Origin: Erythrobacter sp. SD-21
Lineage (GTDB): Bacteria; Pseudomonadota; Alphaproteobacteria; Sphingomonadales; Sphingomonadaceae
Direction: 5' to 3'
Assembly: GCF_000181515.1 (NCBI RefSeq)
Contig: NZ_ABCG01000010.1
Coordinates: 1-64,000, forward strand
DNA: 64,000 bases
The position numbers were made by a program, and so were the translations under genes. Positions within the stretch are counted from its first letter, which is position 1; every line of letters starts with the position of its first letter. Of this stretch, positions 1 through 6,875 are shown in pieces. The notes under the pieces are model-generated. The model was not told the origin of the DNA. It worked only from the letters and a program-made list of their open reading frames with translations, and searched no databases.

Positions 1-31
1 ATTTTATGCCCCTAGGTGAGGTGGGAGGAGC

Positions 32-1570
32 CTAGTACTCCTCCGGCTCCTCGGGCGTGACGGCTGTGTGGGTGGGTCCTGCGGTCCTGTCGCCCTTCGC
101 GAGCTTGAACACCACGCCCGACAGCAGCGCCAGCGCCAGCAGGTTGGGCAGCGCCATCGCCGCATTGGAGATATCGCCCATGCGCCAGACCAGCGTCAGG
201 TCCAGCGTCGAGCCGAGGTAGATCACCACGCACCACAGCACGCGCCAGATCATGTGCAGCACCTTCTCGCCGCCGCGGGTCGATCCCGGGATACGGTCGT
301 AAATGAAGGTGATCGCCCGCTCGCCGTAATAGCTCCACGTCAGCAGCGTGGTGAAGACGAACAGGATCAGCGCGAGACTGGCGATCAGCGTACCGATCGG
401 GACTCCGAACACTTGCAGCGGGAACGCCGCGGCAAAGGCCCCACTGGTCATGGCGAAACCTTCGAGATCCGAATTCCACGCATGGCGGACCGTTTCGCCG
501 CCGGCCGTGAAATCGCCCTGCACGGTGAGCATGACCAGCGCGGTCATGGTGCAGATCACGATGGTGTCGATGAAGGTGCCCAGCATCGCCATGCGGCCCT
601 GCGCCTGCGGATCGTTGGTCTGCGCAACCGCGTGGGCGATCGGGGTCGAACCCTGGCCCGCCTCGTTCGAGAACAGGCCGCGGGCCACACCGGCACGGAT
701 CGCCAGCATGATCGCGGCACCGGCGAAGCCGCCGGTGGCCGCCTGCGGGTTGAACGCACCGTCGAAGATCAGCGCGAAGGTCGCCGGCAGGTCGCCGAAG
801 TTGAGGATCAGCGCGAGCACGGCCATCACGATATAGGCAGCGGCCATGAAGGGGATGACCTTCTCCGCCACATTGCCGATCGACTTGATGCCGCCGATGA
901 TGACGATGAACACGAGGATTGCGGTGACGAGGCCGCCGATCCATTCTTCTACGCCGAACAATTCGTTCATGCCGTCGGCAATCGCGTTGGCCTGGATCGA
1001 GTTGCCGGTCACCAGCGCCGAGAACAGCGTGCCGAGGCAGAAGACGATGGCGAGCCAGGTCCACTTTTTGCCCAGGCCCATCATGATGTAGGTCATCGGA
1101 CCGCCGCGATAGACGCCGTCGCTGGTCCTTTCGCGGTAGCGGATGGCCAGCGATCCTTCGGCAAAGGCCAGCGCCATGCCGACGAGTGCGGTAATCCACA
1201 TCCAGAAGATCGCGCCCGGTCCGCCCAGCGCGATGGCCGTGGCGACACCGGCAAGGTTGCCCGTGCCGACCTGTCCCGAAAGCGCGGTCGAGAGCGCGGC
1301 GAAAGGCGAAATTTCGCCCTCGCCTTCGCCCTTGCGGCTCTTGAAGAGGCCCTTGAAGGCACTGCCCAGATTGAGGATCGGATAGAAGCGCAGGCCGATC
1401 ATGATCCACATGCCGATCCCCAGCAGGATCAGCGTCATCGGAGGAATCGGCTGGCCGCCTACGGAAAGCCAGGGAAGGGCTTCCCCGTTCCACGTCCCGC
1501 CCCAGATGAAGTCGGATATATTGGTTACGCGATCGATCAGGCTGACCGAGCCGGCTTCAGTAGCGGCCAT
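32..1570 (-). CDS. Sodium:alanine/glycine symporter (AGCS family)
   Basis: This is an inner-membrane importer that couples small neutral amino acids (alanine or glycine in studied members) to sodium or proton entry. The 512-residue length is normal for the family. Family blocks are visible: QVGTGNLAGVATAI near residue 100 and GLFSNEAGQGSTPIAH near residue 300, among about ten hydrophobic helices. The ATG at 1570 follows a GAGGGG stretch. No partner gene or regulator is adjacent, and the next gene, secE, runs divergently, so the exact substrate cannot be read from context. Confidence 0.93.
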   Translation of the reverse strand: MAATEAGSVSLIDRVTNISDFIWGGTWNGEALPWLSVGGQPIPPMTLILLGIGMWIMIGLRFYPILNLGSAFKGLFKSRKGEGEGEISPFAALSTALSGQVGTGNLAGVATAIALGGPGAIFWMWITALVGMALAFAEGSLAIRYRERTSDGVYRGGPMTYIMMGLGKKWTWLAIVFCLGTLFSALVTGNSIQANAIADGMNELFGVEEWIGGLVTAILVFIVIIGGIKSIGNVAEKVIPFMAAAYIVMAVLALILNFGDLPATFALIFDGAFNPQAATGGFAGAAIMLAIRAGVARGLFSNEAGQGSTPIAHAVAQTNDPQAQGRMAMLGTFIDTIVICTMTALVMLTVQGDFTAGGETVRHAWNSDLEGFAMTSGAFAAAFPLQVFGVPIGTLIASLALILFVFTTLLTWSYYGERAITFIYDRIPGSTRGGEKVLHMIWRVLWCVVIYLGSTLDLTLVWRMGDISNAAMALPNLLALALLSGVVFKLAKGDRTAGPTHTAVTPEEPEEY

Positions 1571-1666
1571 TCTTGTATTCCCCTCAAGCGTCCCTCGAAT
1601 TCAAGCCGCGCACGCTAGCTAGGCAAGGGGCTCTTGGAAAGCGGCAATCGCGCCGGTCTCCACCGC

Positions 1667-1694
1667 TTGCGTTTTTATTGCGCGCGGCCTAAAT
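1667..1694 (+). promoter_or_regulatory. Candidate promoter of secE-nusG
   Basis: A TTGCGT hexamer (1667-1672) lies 16 bases before CTAAAT (1689-1694), resembling the alphaproteobacterial housekeeping pattern TTGAC-N17-CTATAT. It sits about 115 bases before secE, in the 238-base gap after the symporter gene. The rest of that gap shows a small hairpin (CCCGA/TCGGG near 1735-1751) and no tRNA. This is a by-eye match only. Confidence 0.35.
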
Positions 1695-1808
1695 GGCTTC
1701 CCGTCTTCCGACATCGATGAAGGAAAAGCCCCTCCCGACCTTGTATCGGGGCGGCGCGGCCCCCATCCCGGAAGCGACACAAAGTTCATTCGCGAGAGCA
1801 TACCGATC

Positions 1809-2042
1809 ATGGCCGACAACGCCGACAAGACAACCAAGGTCGCCAGGGGCAGCAAGCCTTCCCCCGCCGAATTCATCCGGCAGGTCCAGACCGAAGGCCG
1901 CAAGGTCGTCTGGCCGACCTGGCCGGAAACGGTGCGGATCTCGATCTTCGTGTTCATCATGATGATCATCCTCTCGCTTTTCTTCCTCGGCGTCGATTCG
2001 CTGTTCGGTGCCGTGGTGCGCTGGCTGCTGACGCTGGCCTGA
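1809..2042 (+). CDS. secE: Preprotein translocase subunit SecE
   Basis: SecE is the small essential membrane subunit of the SecYEG protein-export channel. The 77-residue protein has the short single-helix form usual in alphaproteobacteria. A charged N-terminus leads into the conserved amphipathic segment with VVWPTWPET (about residues 33-41), followed by one transmembrane helix at about residues 45-67. It lies 23 bases before nusG, the standard secE-nusG pair, although the ribosomal genes that often follow are about 3 kb further on here. Confidence 0.96.
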   Translation: MADNADKTTKVARGSKPSPAEFIRQVQTEGRKVVWPTWPETVRISIFVFIMMIILSLFFLGVDSLFGAVVRWLLTLA

Positions 2043-2065
2043 CCTCAAAAGGGTAACGAGAACAC

Positions 2066-2602
2066 ATGGCACGCTGGTACATCATCCACGCCTATTCCGG
2101 TTTCGAGAACAAGGTCCGCGATTCGATCATCGCCGAGGCCGAGCGCCTGGGCCTGTCCGAAGGCGTCGAAGAGGTTCAGGTCCCGACCGAAACCGTCACT
2201 GAAGTGAAGCGCGGCAAGAAGGTCCAGATCGAACGCAAGTTCATGCCCGGCTACGTGCTGGCCAAGCTCAACATGACCGACGACGTCTACCACCTCGTGA
2301 AGAACACCCCCAAGGTGACCGGCTTCCTCGGCAACAACAACAAGCCGCAGGCGATTTCCGATAAGGAAGCTGCGCGCTATTTCGGCGGTGTGGAAGAAGC
2401 CAAGTCCGCGCCCAAGAAGCAGGTTTCGGTCGATTACGAGATCGGCGACCAGGTCAAGGTGCTCGACGGGCCCTTCGCCAGCTTCAACGGCCTTGTCGAG
2501 GAACTCGATTTCGACAAGCAGAAGGTCAAGGTCTCGGTCTCGATCTTCGGCCGCGCCACGCCGGTCGAGCTCGAATTCGAACAGGTCGAACTGGTCAAGT
2601 AA
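2066..2602 (+). CDS. nusG: Transcription termination/antitermination protein NusG
   Basis: NusG binds RNA polymerase, suppresses pausing, and links transcription to Rho or the ribosome. The 178-residue protein starts with the NGN-domain signature ARWYIIHAYSGFENKV and carries VPTETVTEVKRGKK. The C-terminal KOW domain is visible as QVKVLDGPFASFNGLVEE at about residues 128-145. The ATG follows an AACGAGAAC leader. It is co-transcribed with secE and ends just before a strong hairpin terminator. Confidence 0.97.
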   Translation: MARWYIIHAYSGFENKVRDSIIAEAERLGLSEGVEEVQVPTETVTEVKRGKKVQIERKFMPGYVLAKLNMTDDVYHLVKNTPKVTGFLGNNNKPQAISDKEAARYFGGVEEAKSAPKKQVSVDYEIGDQVKVLDGPFASFNGLVEELDFDKQKVKVSVSIFGRATPVELEFEQVELVK

Positions 2603-2628
2603 GACCGGCCTTTCCGGCCTATCGAAAC

Positions 2629-2661
2629 GGGGCGCAATCCTGACCGGACGGCGCCCCTTTT
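2629..2661 (+). terminator. Intrinsic terminator of secE-nusG
   Basis: A perfect 7-bp stem, GGGGCGC (2629-2635) with GCGCCCC (2651-2657), has a 15-base loop and is followed by TTTT. It begins 27 bases after the nusG stop. It separates secE-nusG from the convergent kinase gene. Confidence 0.75.
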
Positions 2662-2707
2662 CGTATCCGCTATCCGGGTCGGCGCGGGTGGCCCGGCGCT
2701 GCTCGGT

Positions 2708-3610
2708 TCAGGACATGCCGAAAGTGTCGTCGACCAGTCGGGCGGCAAACTGACTCGACTTGTGATCTCCGGGATCGGGGAGCACGGCGGAGGCGGGCGC
2801 GCTAAGCCGATAGAGCAATTGCCCGGCGTCCAGCGTGCGTGTCGCTTCCCCGCGCAGCATCTGCGGCACGATGCGGGTCAGTAGCTTCAGGCCGAAGCCT
2901 TCGCCCTCCGGTCGATTCTCCGATGTCGCAACGCCGGAGGATGTTTCGCGCCATTCGAAGGTGAAGACCTGCTCTTCGCCATGGCCGCTGACCGCCCAGT
3001 CGACCGAGATCCGGACCGCCTCGTTTTCCGCAAGGCTGTATTTCTGGGCGTTGGTGGCGAGTTCGTGCACGGCGAGACTGATCTGCTGCGCCGCTTCGGG
3101 GGCGATGGCGATCCGCTCCTCCGACAAGGTGACGCGGTCGGGAAAGGCCAGCATCAGGGGTTCGAGCTGCTCGCGCACCACGGCGAACAGATCGCCCGAA
3201 TATTCCTCGCTTCCGCGCATGACCGTCGAGGTCGCCATGGCGAGCGAGCGGATGCGGCCCATCAGCGTGTCGATGAAATCCTCGGTTCGCTCGTGCTCGC
3301 GGGCGCTCTGCTTGGTCAGCGATCCGACGACGGACAGGAGGTTGGCGCTGCGGTGGACCGCCTCGCGCGCCTGCACGGAGAGGCGGGCGTTGAGATCGCT
3401 CAACTCCCCGGTACGGGCCGCGACCTGCGCCTCGAGCGAGGCGAGCGCCTGCTTATGGGCTTCGATTTCCGCGCGCAGGCGCTCGTTCGTATCGGCAAGC
3501 TGGCCCGGAGAGGGGAAGGCGACCAGCGTGGGGATCAGGCGGAAGAGGACCACGGCCGTGATGGCGGAGACGATGCCCGTCGCTAGTTTGACGAGGCCGA
3601 CAAGTCCCAC
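2708..3610 (-). CDS. HWE-type sensor histidine kinase with shortened N-terminus
   Basis: This is a signal-transducing histidine kinase of the HWE/HisKA_2 class common in alphaproteobacteria. Residues 1-32 form one hydrophobic segment (LVKLATGIVSAITAVVLFRLIP), 38-82 look coiled-coil, and His86 in AVHRSANLL is the probable phosphoacceptor. The ATP-binding part shows HELATNA (182-188), the WRE motif (220-222) and GEGFGLKL (236-243). The start is a GTG at 3610, with an in-frame TGA only two codons upstream. Related proteins usually carry further membrane helices before this first segment, so the N-terminus looks cut back or the protein depends on a partner. No cognate response regulator is adjacent. 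Confidence 0.85.
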   Translation of the reverse strand: MGLVGLVKLATGIVSAITAVVLFRLIPTLVAFPSPGQLADTNERLRAEIEAHKQALASLEAQVAARTGELSDLNARLSVQAREAVHRSANLLSVVGSLTKQSAREHERTEDFIDTLMGRIRSLAMATSTVMRGSEEYSGDLFAVVREQLEPLMLAFPDRVTLSEERIAIAPEAAQQISLAVHELATNAQKYSLAENEAVRISVDWAVSGHGEEQVFTFEWRETSSGVATSENRPEGEGFGLKLLTRIVPQMLRGEATRTLDAGQLLYRLSAPASAVLPDPGDHKSSQFAARLVDDTFGMS

Positions 3611-3675
3611 CCGGACTCACAAACCGAAAATTCGATCCGGGGTTCCTGATAGGGCGCTGCCTACGCGAAAAGAGC

Positions 3676-4428
3676 TCAGGTCGGCGGCAGGGTGCTCAGG
3701 CGGTCGGCATAGGCGAGGCTCATCATGATCACATCGACCGCCATGTGCGCCAGAACCAGCGCCCACAGGTTGCCCCCGCGGTTGTAGCGCAACCAGCCAA
3801 GGCCGAGGCCCACCACGCCGGTGATGATCATGCCGCCCCAGCCCTGATAGGCGTGGGGCAGGCCGAACAGCGCGCCCTGTATGATGATGATCGGCCACGC
3901 CTTGCCGGCGAGGCCGGGGAGCCGTTCCAGCCGGTCCATGAGATAGCCGCGCCACAGCAATTCCTCGCCAAGTCCGGCGGCGAACAGGGCGACCAGCACG
4001 ATCCAGAGCATAAAATGGAACCGGCTCTGCGTGACCCAGCCCAGCACCTCCTCAACGTCCGGAACGGCCAATCCGACCGTCTCCGCCAGCATGGCGCCCA
4101 GTGTGAACCAGCCGATGATCGCCACGGTTGCCAGCACGGCGACGAGAAGGGTCCGGGGCCAGCCTTCGGGCGGGGTGCGGAGGTTCCAGGCCTGCGCGAG
4201 CGCGCCGTCGCGGCGAAGCCACAGCCATGCCACAAGCAGGCCGCCGACCATGCTCGATGCCACCGAAACGGCCGCGCCGGTGGAGCTGATGGTGGCTTGA
4301 CCATTCGCGTCGAGTTCGCCCCAGATCGCCGCTGCCGGAATGGAACAGGCGAAATAGACAACGCCGATGGTCAGCATCTGGAGGATGAAATAGCCCCAGC
4401 CGATACGCTGCCGGTCGTCGCTGATCAT
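3676..4428 (-). CDS. CPBP family intramembrane metalloprotease (Abi/CAAX-like)
   Basis: This polytopic membrane protein belongs to the CPBP/Abi family, glutamate-type intramembrane proteases related to the CAAX prenyl protease. The diagnostic EELLWR motif is at residues 155-160, a conserved His is at 192 in GLPHAYQGW, and a third block HMAVDVIM lies near the C-terminus. I chose the ATG at 4428 because GGGAGAG lies eight bases before it; the longer reading frame begins with TTG at 4458 and lacks such a site. Substrate and role are unknown, and neighbours give no hint. Confidence 0.88.
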   Translation of the reverse strand: MISDDRQRIGWGYFILQMLTIGVVYFACSIPAAAIWGELDANGQATISSTGAAVSVASSMVGGLLVAWLWLRRDGALAQAWNLRTPPEGWPRTLLVAVLATVAIIGWFTLGAMLAETVGLAVPDVEEVLGWVTQSRFHFMLWIVLVALFAAGLGEELLWRGYLMDRLERLPGLAGKAWPIIIIQGALFGLPHAYQGWGGMIITGVVGLGLGWLRYNRGGNLWALVLAHMAVDVIMMSLAYADRLSTLPPT

Positions 4429-4460
4429 GGCCGAATCTCTCCCGTTCTGCCGCGCCAACG

Positions 4461-4490
4461 AAAAAGGGCGGCACCTTCCGGCACCGCCCT
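4461..4490 (-). terminator. Intrinsic terminator of pspA
   Basis: Read on the minus strand, a stem of AGGGCGG with CCGCCCT encloses a partly paired loop and is followed directly by TTTTT. It lies 21 bases after the pspA stop and just before the CPBP gene start, so pspA is probably a single-gene unit. Confidence 0.75.
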
Positions 4491-4510
4491 ATCATTCGAT
4501 CTCGTGGCGA

Positions 4511-5212
4511 TCACGCGGCCTTGCTGCGTTTTCCGCCCTTCTTTGCCGGTTTCTTCGCCGGCGCGGAGGTTTCGTTCGAGCGCATGGCTGCGAGTTCGTC
4601 CTCGATCTTGCGGTTGCGGCGCATTTCCTCGATCTCGCGTTCGACCGAGGCGTTGCCGCGGCATGGCGCGCTGTCTTCGGTGGCGAAGGCGGTGCGCTTT
4701 TCAAGCGTTTCGATGTGGTCCATGCGGCGTTCGGTGCGGCTGGCATAGCCGCTGCCCGAAACGCTGCCGCTGGCGTTGCCATCGGCAGCCGTCTGGCCCG
4801 CGTGGCGCTGGCGCACGTCCTCGCGCTTGTTCTCGAGCTCGCGCGTGGCCGCTTCCATTTCGGTGATGTCGGCGGAAAGGCGGTCGATATCCTGCTTCAC
4901 CCGCTCGATGCCGGCGCGGCAATCCTCGCGAGCCAACAATGCCTGGCGGGAAAGGTCCTCGCGCCCGTTGTCCATGGCGATCTGGGCCTTGTCCGACCAG
5001 TCGGCTTCGCGCAGTTCGGCCTGTGTCAGCTCGTTTTCGAGCCGGTCCTTCTGGCGGCGGGCCTTCGATACTTCACCGTGCAGGCTGACGAGAGCTTCTT
5101 CGATTTCGCGCTGCAGGCGCGCCAGCATCTTGGCCGGGTTCGAAGCGCTGTCGATCGCGCTGGTGACGTTGCTGGAGATGAGTTCCTTCACCTGGATGGC
5201 GATACGAAACAT
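4511..5212 (-). CDS. pspA: Phage shock protein A (PspA/IM30/Vipp1 family)
   Basis: PspA proteins coat and stabilise the cytoplasmic membrane under envelope stress. The N-terminus MFRIAIQVKELISSN is the amphipathic membrane-binding helix. Residues 30 to about 145 are almost entirely charged heptad-like coiled coil, and a variable Ser/Gly linker leads to a Lys/Ala-rich tail (residues 215-233). That basic tail is longer than usual. AAGGGGG lies nine bases before the ATG. The usual partners pspB, pspC and pspF are absent nearby, so control of this copy is unclear. A terminator-like hairpin lies directly upstream (5272-5298). Confidence 0.93.
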   Translation of the reverse strand: MFRIAIQVKELISSNVTSAIDSASNPAKMLARLQREIEEALVSLHGEVSKARRQKDRLENELTQAELREADWSDKAQIAMDNGREDLSRQALLAREDCRAGIERVKQDIDRLSADITEMEAATRELENKREDVRQRHAGQTAADGNASGSVSGSGYASRTERRMDHIETLEKRTAFATEDSAPCRGNASVEREIEEMRRNRKIEDELAAMRSNETSAPAKKPAKKGGKRSKAA

Positions 5213-5271
5213 GAAGGCGTCCCCCTTGAAAAGTCCCGAATTTCTTACCGGTCATTTGTTAACGCTTCGAG

Positions 5272-5434
5272 AAAAAAAAAGGAAGCGCACTTTGCGCTGG
5301 TCATCCGTTTTCCTACGCAGGCCCGGGCGAATAGGGTGGAGGTATGACCTTGCCTCGCCTCGCTTGCTTCCCGACGCCCGCTCATTTCCGCATGGCCGAC
5401 GGACTGGATTTTGCCGCAAGACCGTGCTCCACCC
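5272..5434 (-). ncRNA. Candidate minus-strand structured RNA or pspA leader attenuator
   Basis: On the minus strand a perfect hairpin, AGCGCA-AAG-TGCGCT (5298-5284), is followed by TCC and nine T residues (5280-5272), a textbook Rho-independent terminator. No protein gene on that strand ends here. About 36 bases upstream an 8-bp long-range stem pairs GGGTGGAG (5434-5427) with CTCCACCC (5341-5334), and nested inside it CTTGC can pair with GCAAG. The enclosed RNA would be about 100 nt, or about 163 nt including the terminator. It could be a free small RNA or an attenuated leader of pspA, 60 bases downstream. I could not match it to SRP, 6S or tmRNA. Confidence 0.4.
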
Positions 5435-5648
5435 GCTCCATCCTGTCGGGACTGCGCCGGGCCAATCCAAATGGCGTCCTACAAGGCGCGCGCAGGCTTG
5501 CATTTACGGGCAGAATCGCTATGTGCGCGCCTTCCCAAGCGACAGTTCGGGATTCCACGCGGGAGGACTGCCTCACGGCAAGCCGCTCGACCGCTCAACA
5601 TGAGGCCAGCTCAAAAGAGGCGGCCGACAGTGTGAAAGGAGGCCAATC
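5435..5648 (+). promoter_or_regulatory. rplK-rplA upstream region
   Basis: This is the right-hand part of the only gap longer than 300 bases in the window (5213-5648). I see no conserved reading frame in it. A weak promoter-like pair, TTGCAT (5498-5503) and CTATGT (5519-5524), is separated by 15 bases. The clear signal is a strong ribosome-binding site, AAAGGAGG, ending six bases before the GTG start of rplK. An autoregulatory L1 binding site may lie here by analogy with other bacteria, but I cannot point to one. Confidence 0.3.
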
Positions 5649-6080
5649 GTGGCCAAGAAAATCGAAGGCTATATCAAGCTGCAGGTGCCCGCAGGCACCG
5701 CAAACCCGTCGCCCCCCATCGGCCCGGCGCTGGGTCAGCGCGGCGTCAACATCATGGAATTCTGCAAGGCGTTCAACGCCGCAACGCAGGAACTTGAAAA
5801 GGGCGCTCCGATCCCGACCGTGATCACGGTCTATGCCGATCGCTCGTTCAGCTTCGTCACCAAGACGCCGCCGGCATCGTTCTACTTGAAGAAGGCTGCC
5901 AAGCTGAAGTCGGGCTCGAAGGAGCCGGGCAAGGTTTCGGCCGGAACCATCAAGCAGAGCGCGATCAAGGAAATCGCCGAAGCCAAGATGGTCGACCTCA
6001 ACGCGAACGATATCGACCAGGCCATGAAGATCATCGAAGGCAGCGCGCGTTCGATGGGCCTCGAAGTGGTGGAGGGCTAA
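5649..6080 (+). CDS. rplK: 50S ribosomal protein L11
   Basis: L11 forms the GTPase-associated centre of the large subunit with 23S rRNA. The 143-residue sequence shows the N-terminal domain ([24 protein letters not shown], given here in outline) and the C-terminal RNA-binding domain ending in [13 protein letters not shown]. The start codon is GTG, set by a strong AAAGGAGG six bases upstream. It is followed four bases later by rplA, the conserved pair. Confidence 0.97.
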   Translation: MAKKIEGYIKLQVPAGTANPSPPIGPALGQRGVNIMEFCKAFNAATQELEKGAPIPTVITVYADRSFSFVTKTPPASFYLKKAAKLKSGSKEPGKVSAGTIKQSAIKEIAEAKMVDLNANDIDQAMKIIEGSARSMGLEVVEG

Positions 6081-6084
6081 GAAC

Positions 6085-6777
6085 ATGGTAAAGCAGACGA
6101 AGAACCAGCAGGTCCGCGCGAAGCTGGACAGCGAAAAGCTGTACACCGTGGACGAGGCCATCGCCACGCTGCGCGAGCACAAGGCGAAGTTCGATGAGAC
6201 CGTCGAAGTCGCGATGAACCTCGGCGTCGATCCGCGCCACGCCGACCAGATGGTCCGCGGCATGGTCTCGCTCCCGAGCGGCACCGGCAAGGACGTCAAG
6301 GTCGCCGTGTTCGCCAAGGGCGACAACGCCGAGAAGGCTCTTGCTGCAGGTGCAGACAAGGTCGGTGCCGAAGATCTCATGGAAGACATGCAGAACGGCA
6401 ATCTCGACTACGACCGCGTGATCGCGACCCCGGACATGATGGGTGTCGTCGGCCGTCTCGGTAAGGTTCTCGGCCCCAAGGGCCTGATGCCGAACCCGAA
6501 GCTCGGCACCGTCACGCCGAACGTGGAACAGGCCGTTAAGGACGCCAAGGGCGGCCAGGTCGAATTCCGCGTGGAAAAGCAGGGCATCATTCACTCCGGC
6601 ATCGGCAAGCTCTCGTTCAAGGACGAAGACCTGAAGACCAACTTCAAGGCTCTCACCGACGCGATCGTCAAGGCGAAGCCGTCGGGCGCCAAGGGCAAGT
6701 ATGTCCGCAAGGTCACGCTGACCTCGTCGATGGGTCCCGGCCTCAAGGTCGATCTCGGCGAAGTCGAGGGTGCCTAA
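6085..6777 (+). CDS. rplA: 50S ribosomal protein L1
   Basis: L1 builds the mobile L1 stalk that moves deacylated tRNA out of the ribosome. In many bacteria it also represses its own operon by binding the mRNA. The 230-residue protein has the family blocks [14 protein letters not shown]-like (here [14 protein letters not shown]), [12 protein letters not shown] and [18 protein letters not shown]. It follows rplK after four bases and ends before a strong terminator, so rplKA is a two-gene unit here, separate from rplJL. Confidence 0.97.
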   Translation: MVKQTKNQQVRAKLDSEKLYTVDEAIATLREHKAKFDETVEVAMNLGVDPRHADQMVRGMVSLPSGTGKDVKVAVFAKGDNAEKALAAGADKVGAEDLMEDMQNGNLDYDRVIATPDMMGVVGRLGKVLGPKGLMPNPKLGTVTPNVEQAVKDAKGGQVEFRVEKQGIIHSGIGKLSFKDEDLKTNFKALTDAIVKAKPSGAKGKYVRKVTLTSSMGPGLKVDLGEVEGA

Positions 6778-6844
6778 TATCTGCGCTACCGCGCTTCGCG
6801 CTACTTGAGCGCGTAAGCACTTTCCTACACGGCTAGGATTTGAG

Positions 6845-6875
6845 AGGGCCGGGGGGGAACTCCCGGCCCTTTCTC
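6845..6875 (+). terminator. Intrinsic terminator of rplKA
   Basis: A perfect 9-bp stem, AGGGCCGGG (6845-6853) with CCCGGCCCT (6862-6870), is followed by TTCTC. Its right arm and tail run up to and over the stop codon of the convergent DUF2339 gene. Confidence 0.75.

Noticed and set aside
1571-1808. tRNA-Trp before secE
   Set aside because: This tRNA is often found here, but no acceptor stem, anticodon loop or GGTTCGAATCC-type arm can be seen.
5334-5434. SRP (4.5S) or 6S RNA
   Set aside because: The size and closing stem fit, but the conserved SRP apical sequence (GGUCCGGAAGGAAGCAGC-like) is not present, and no 6S-type bubble could be folded by eye.
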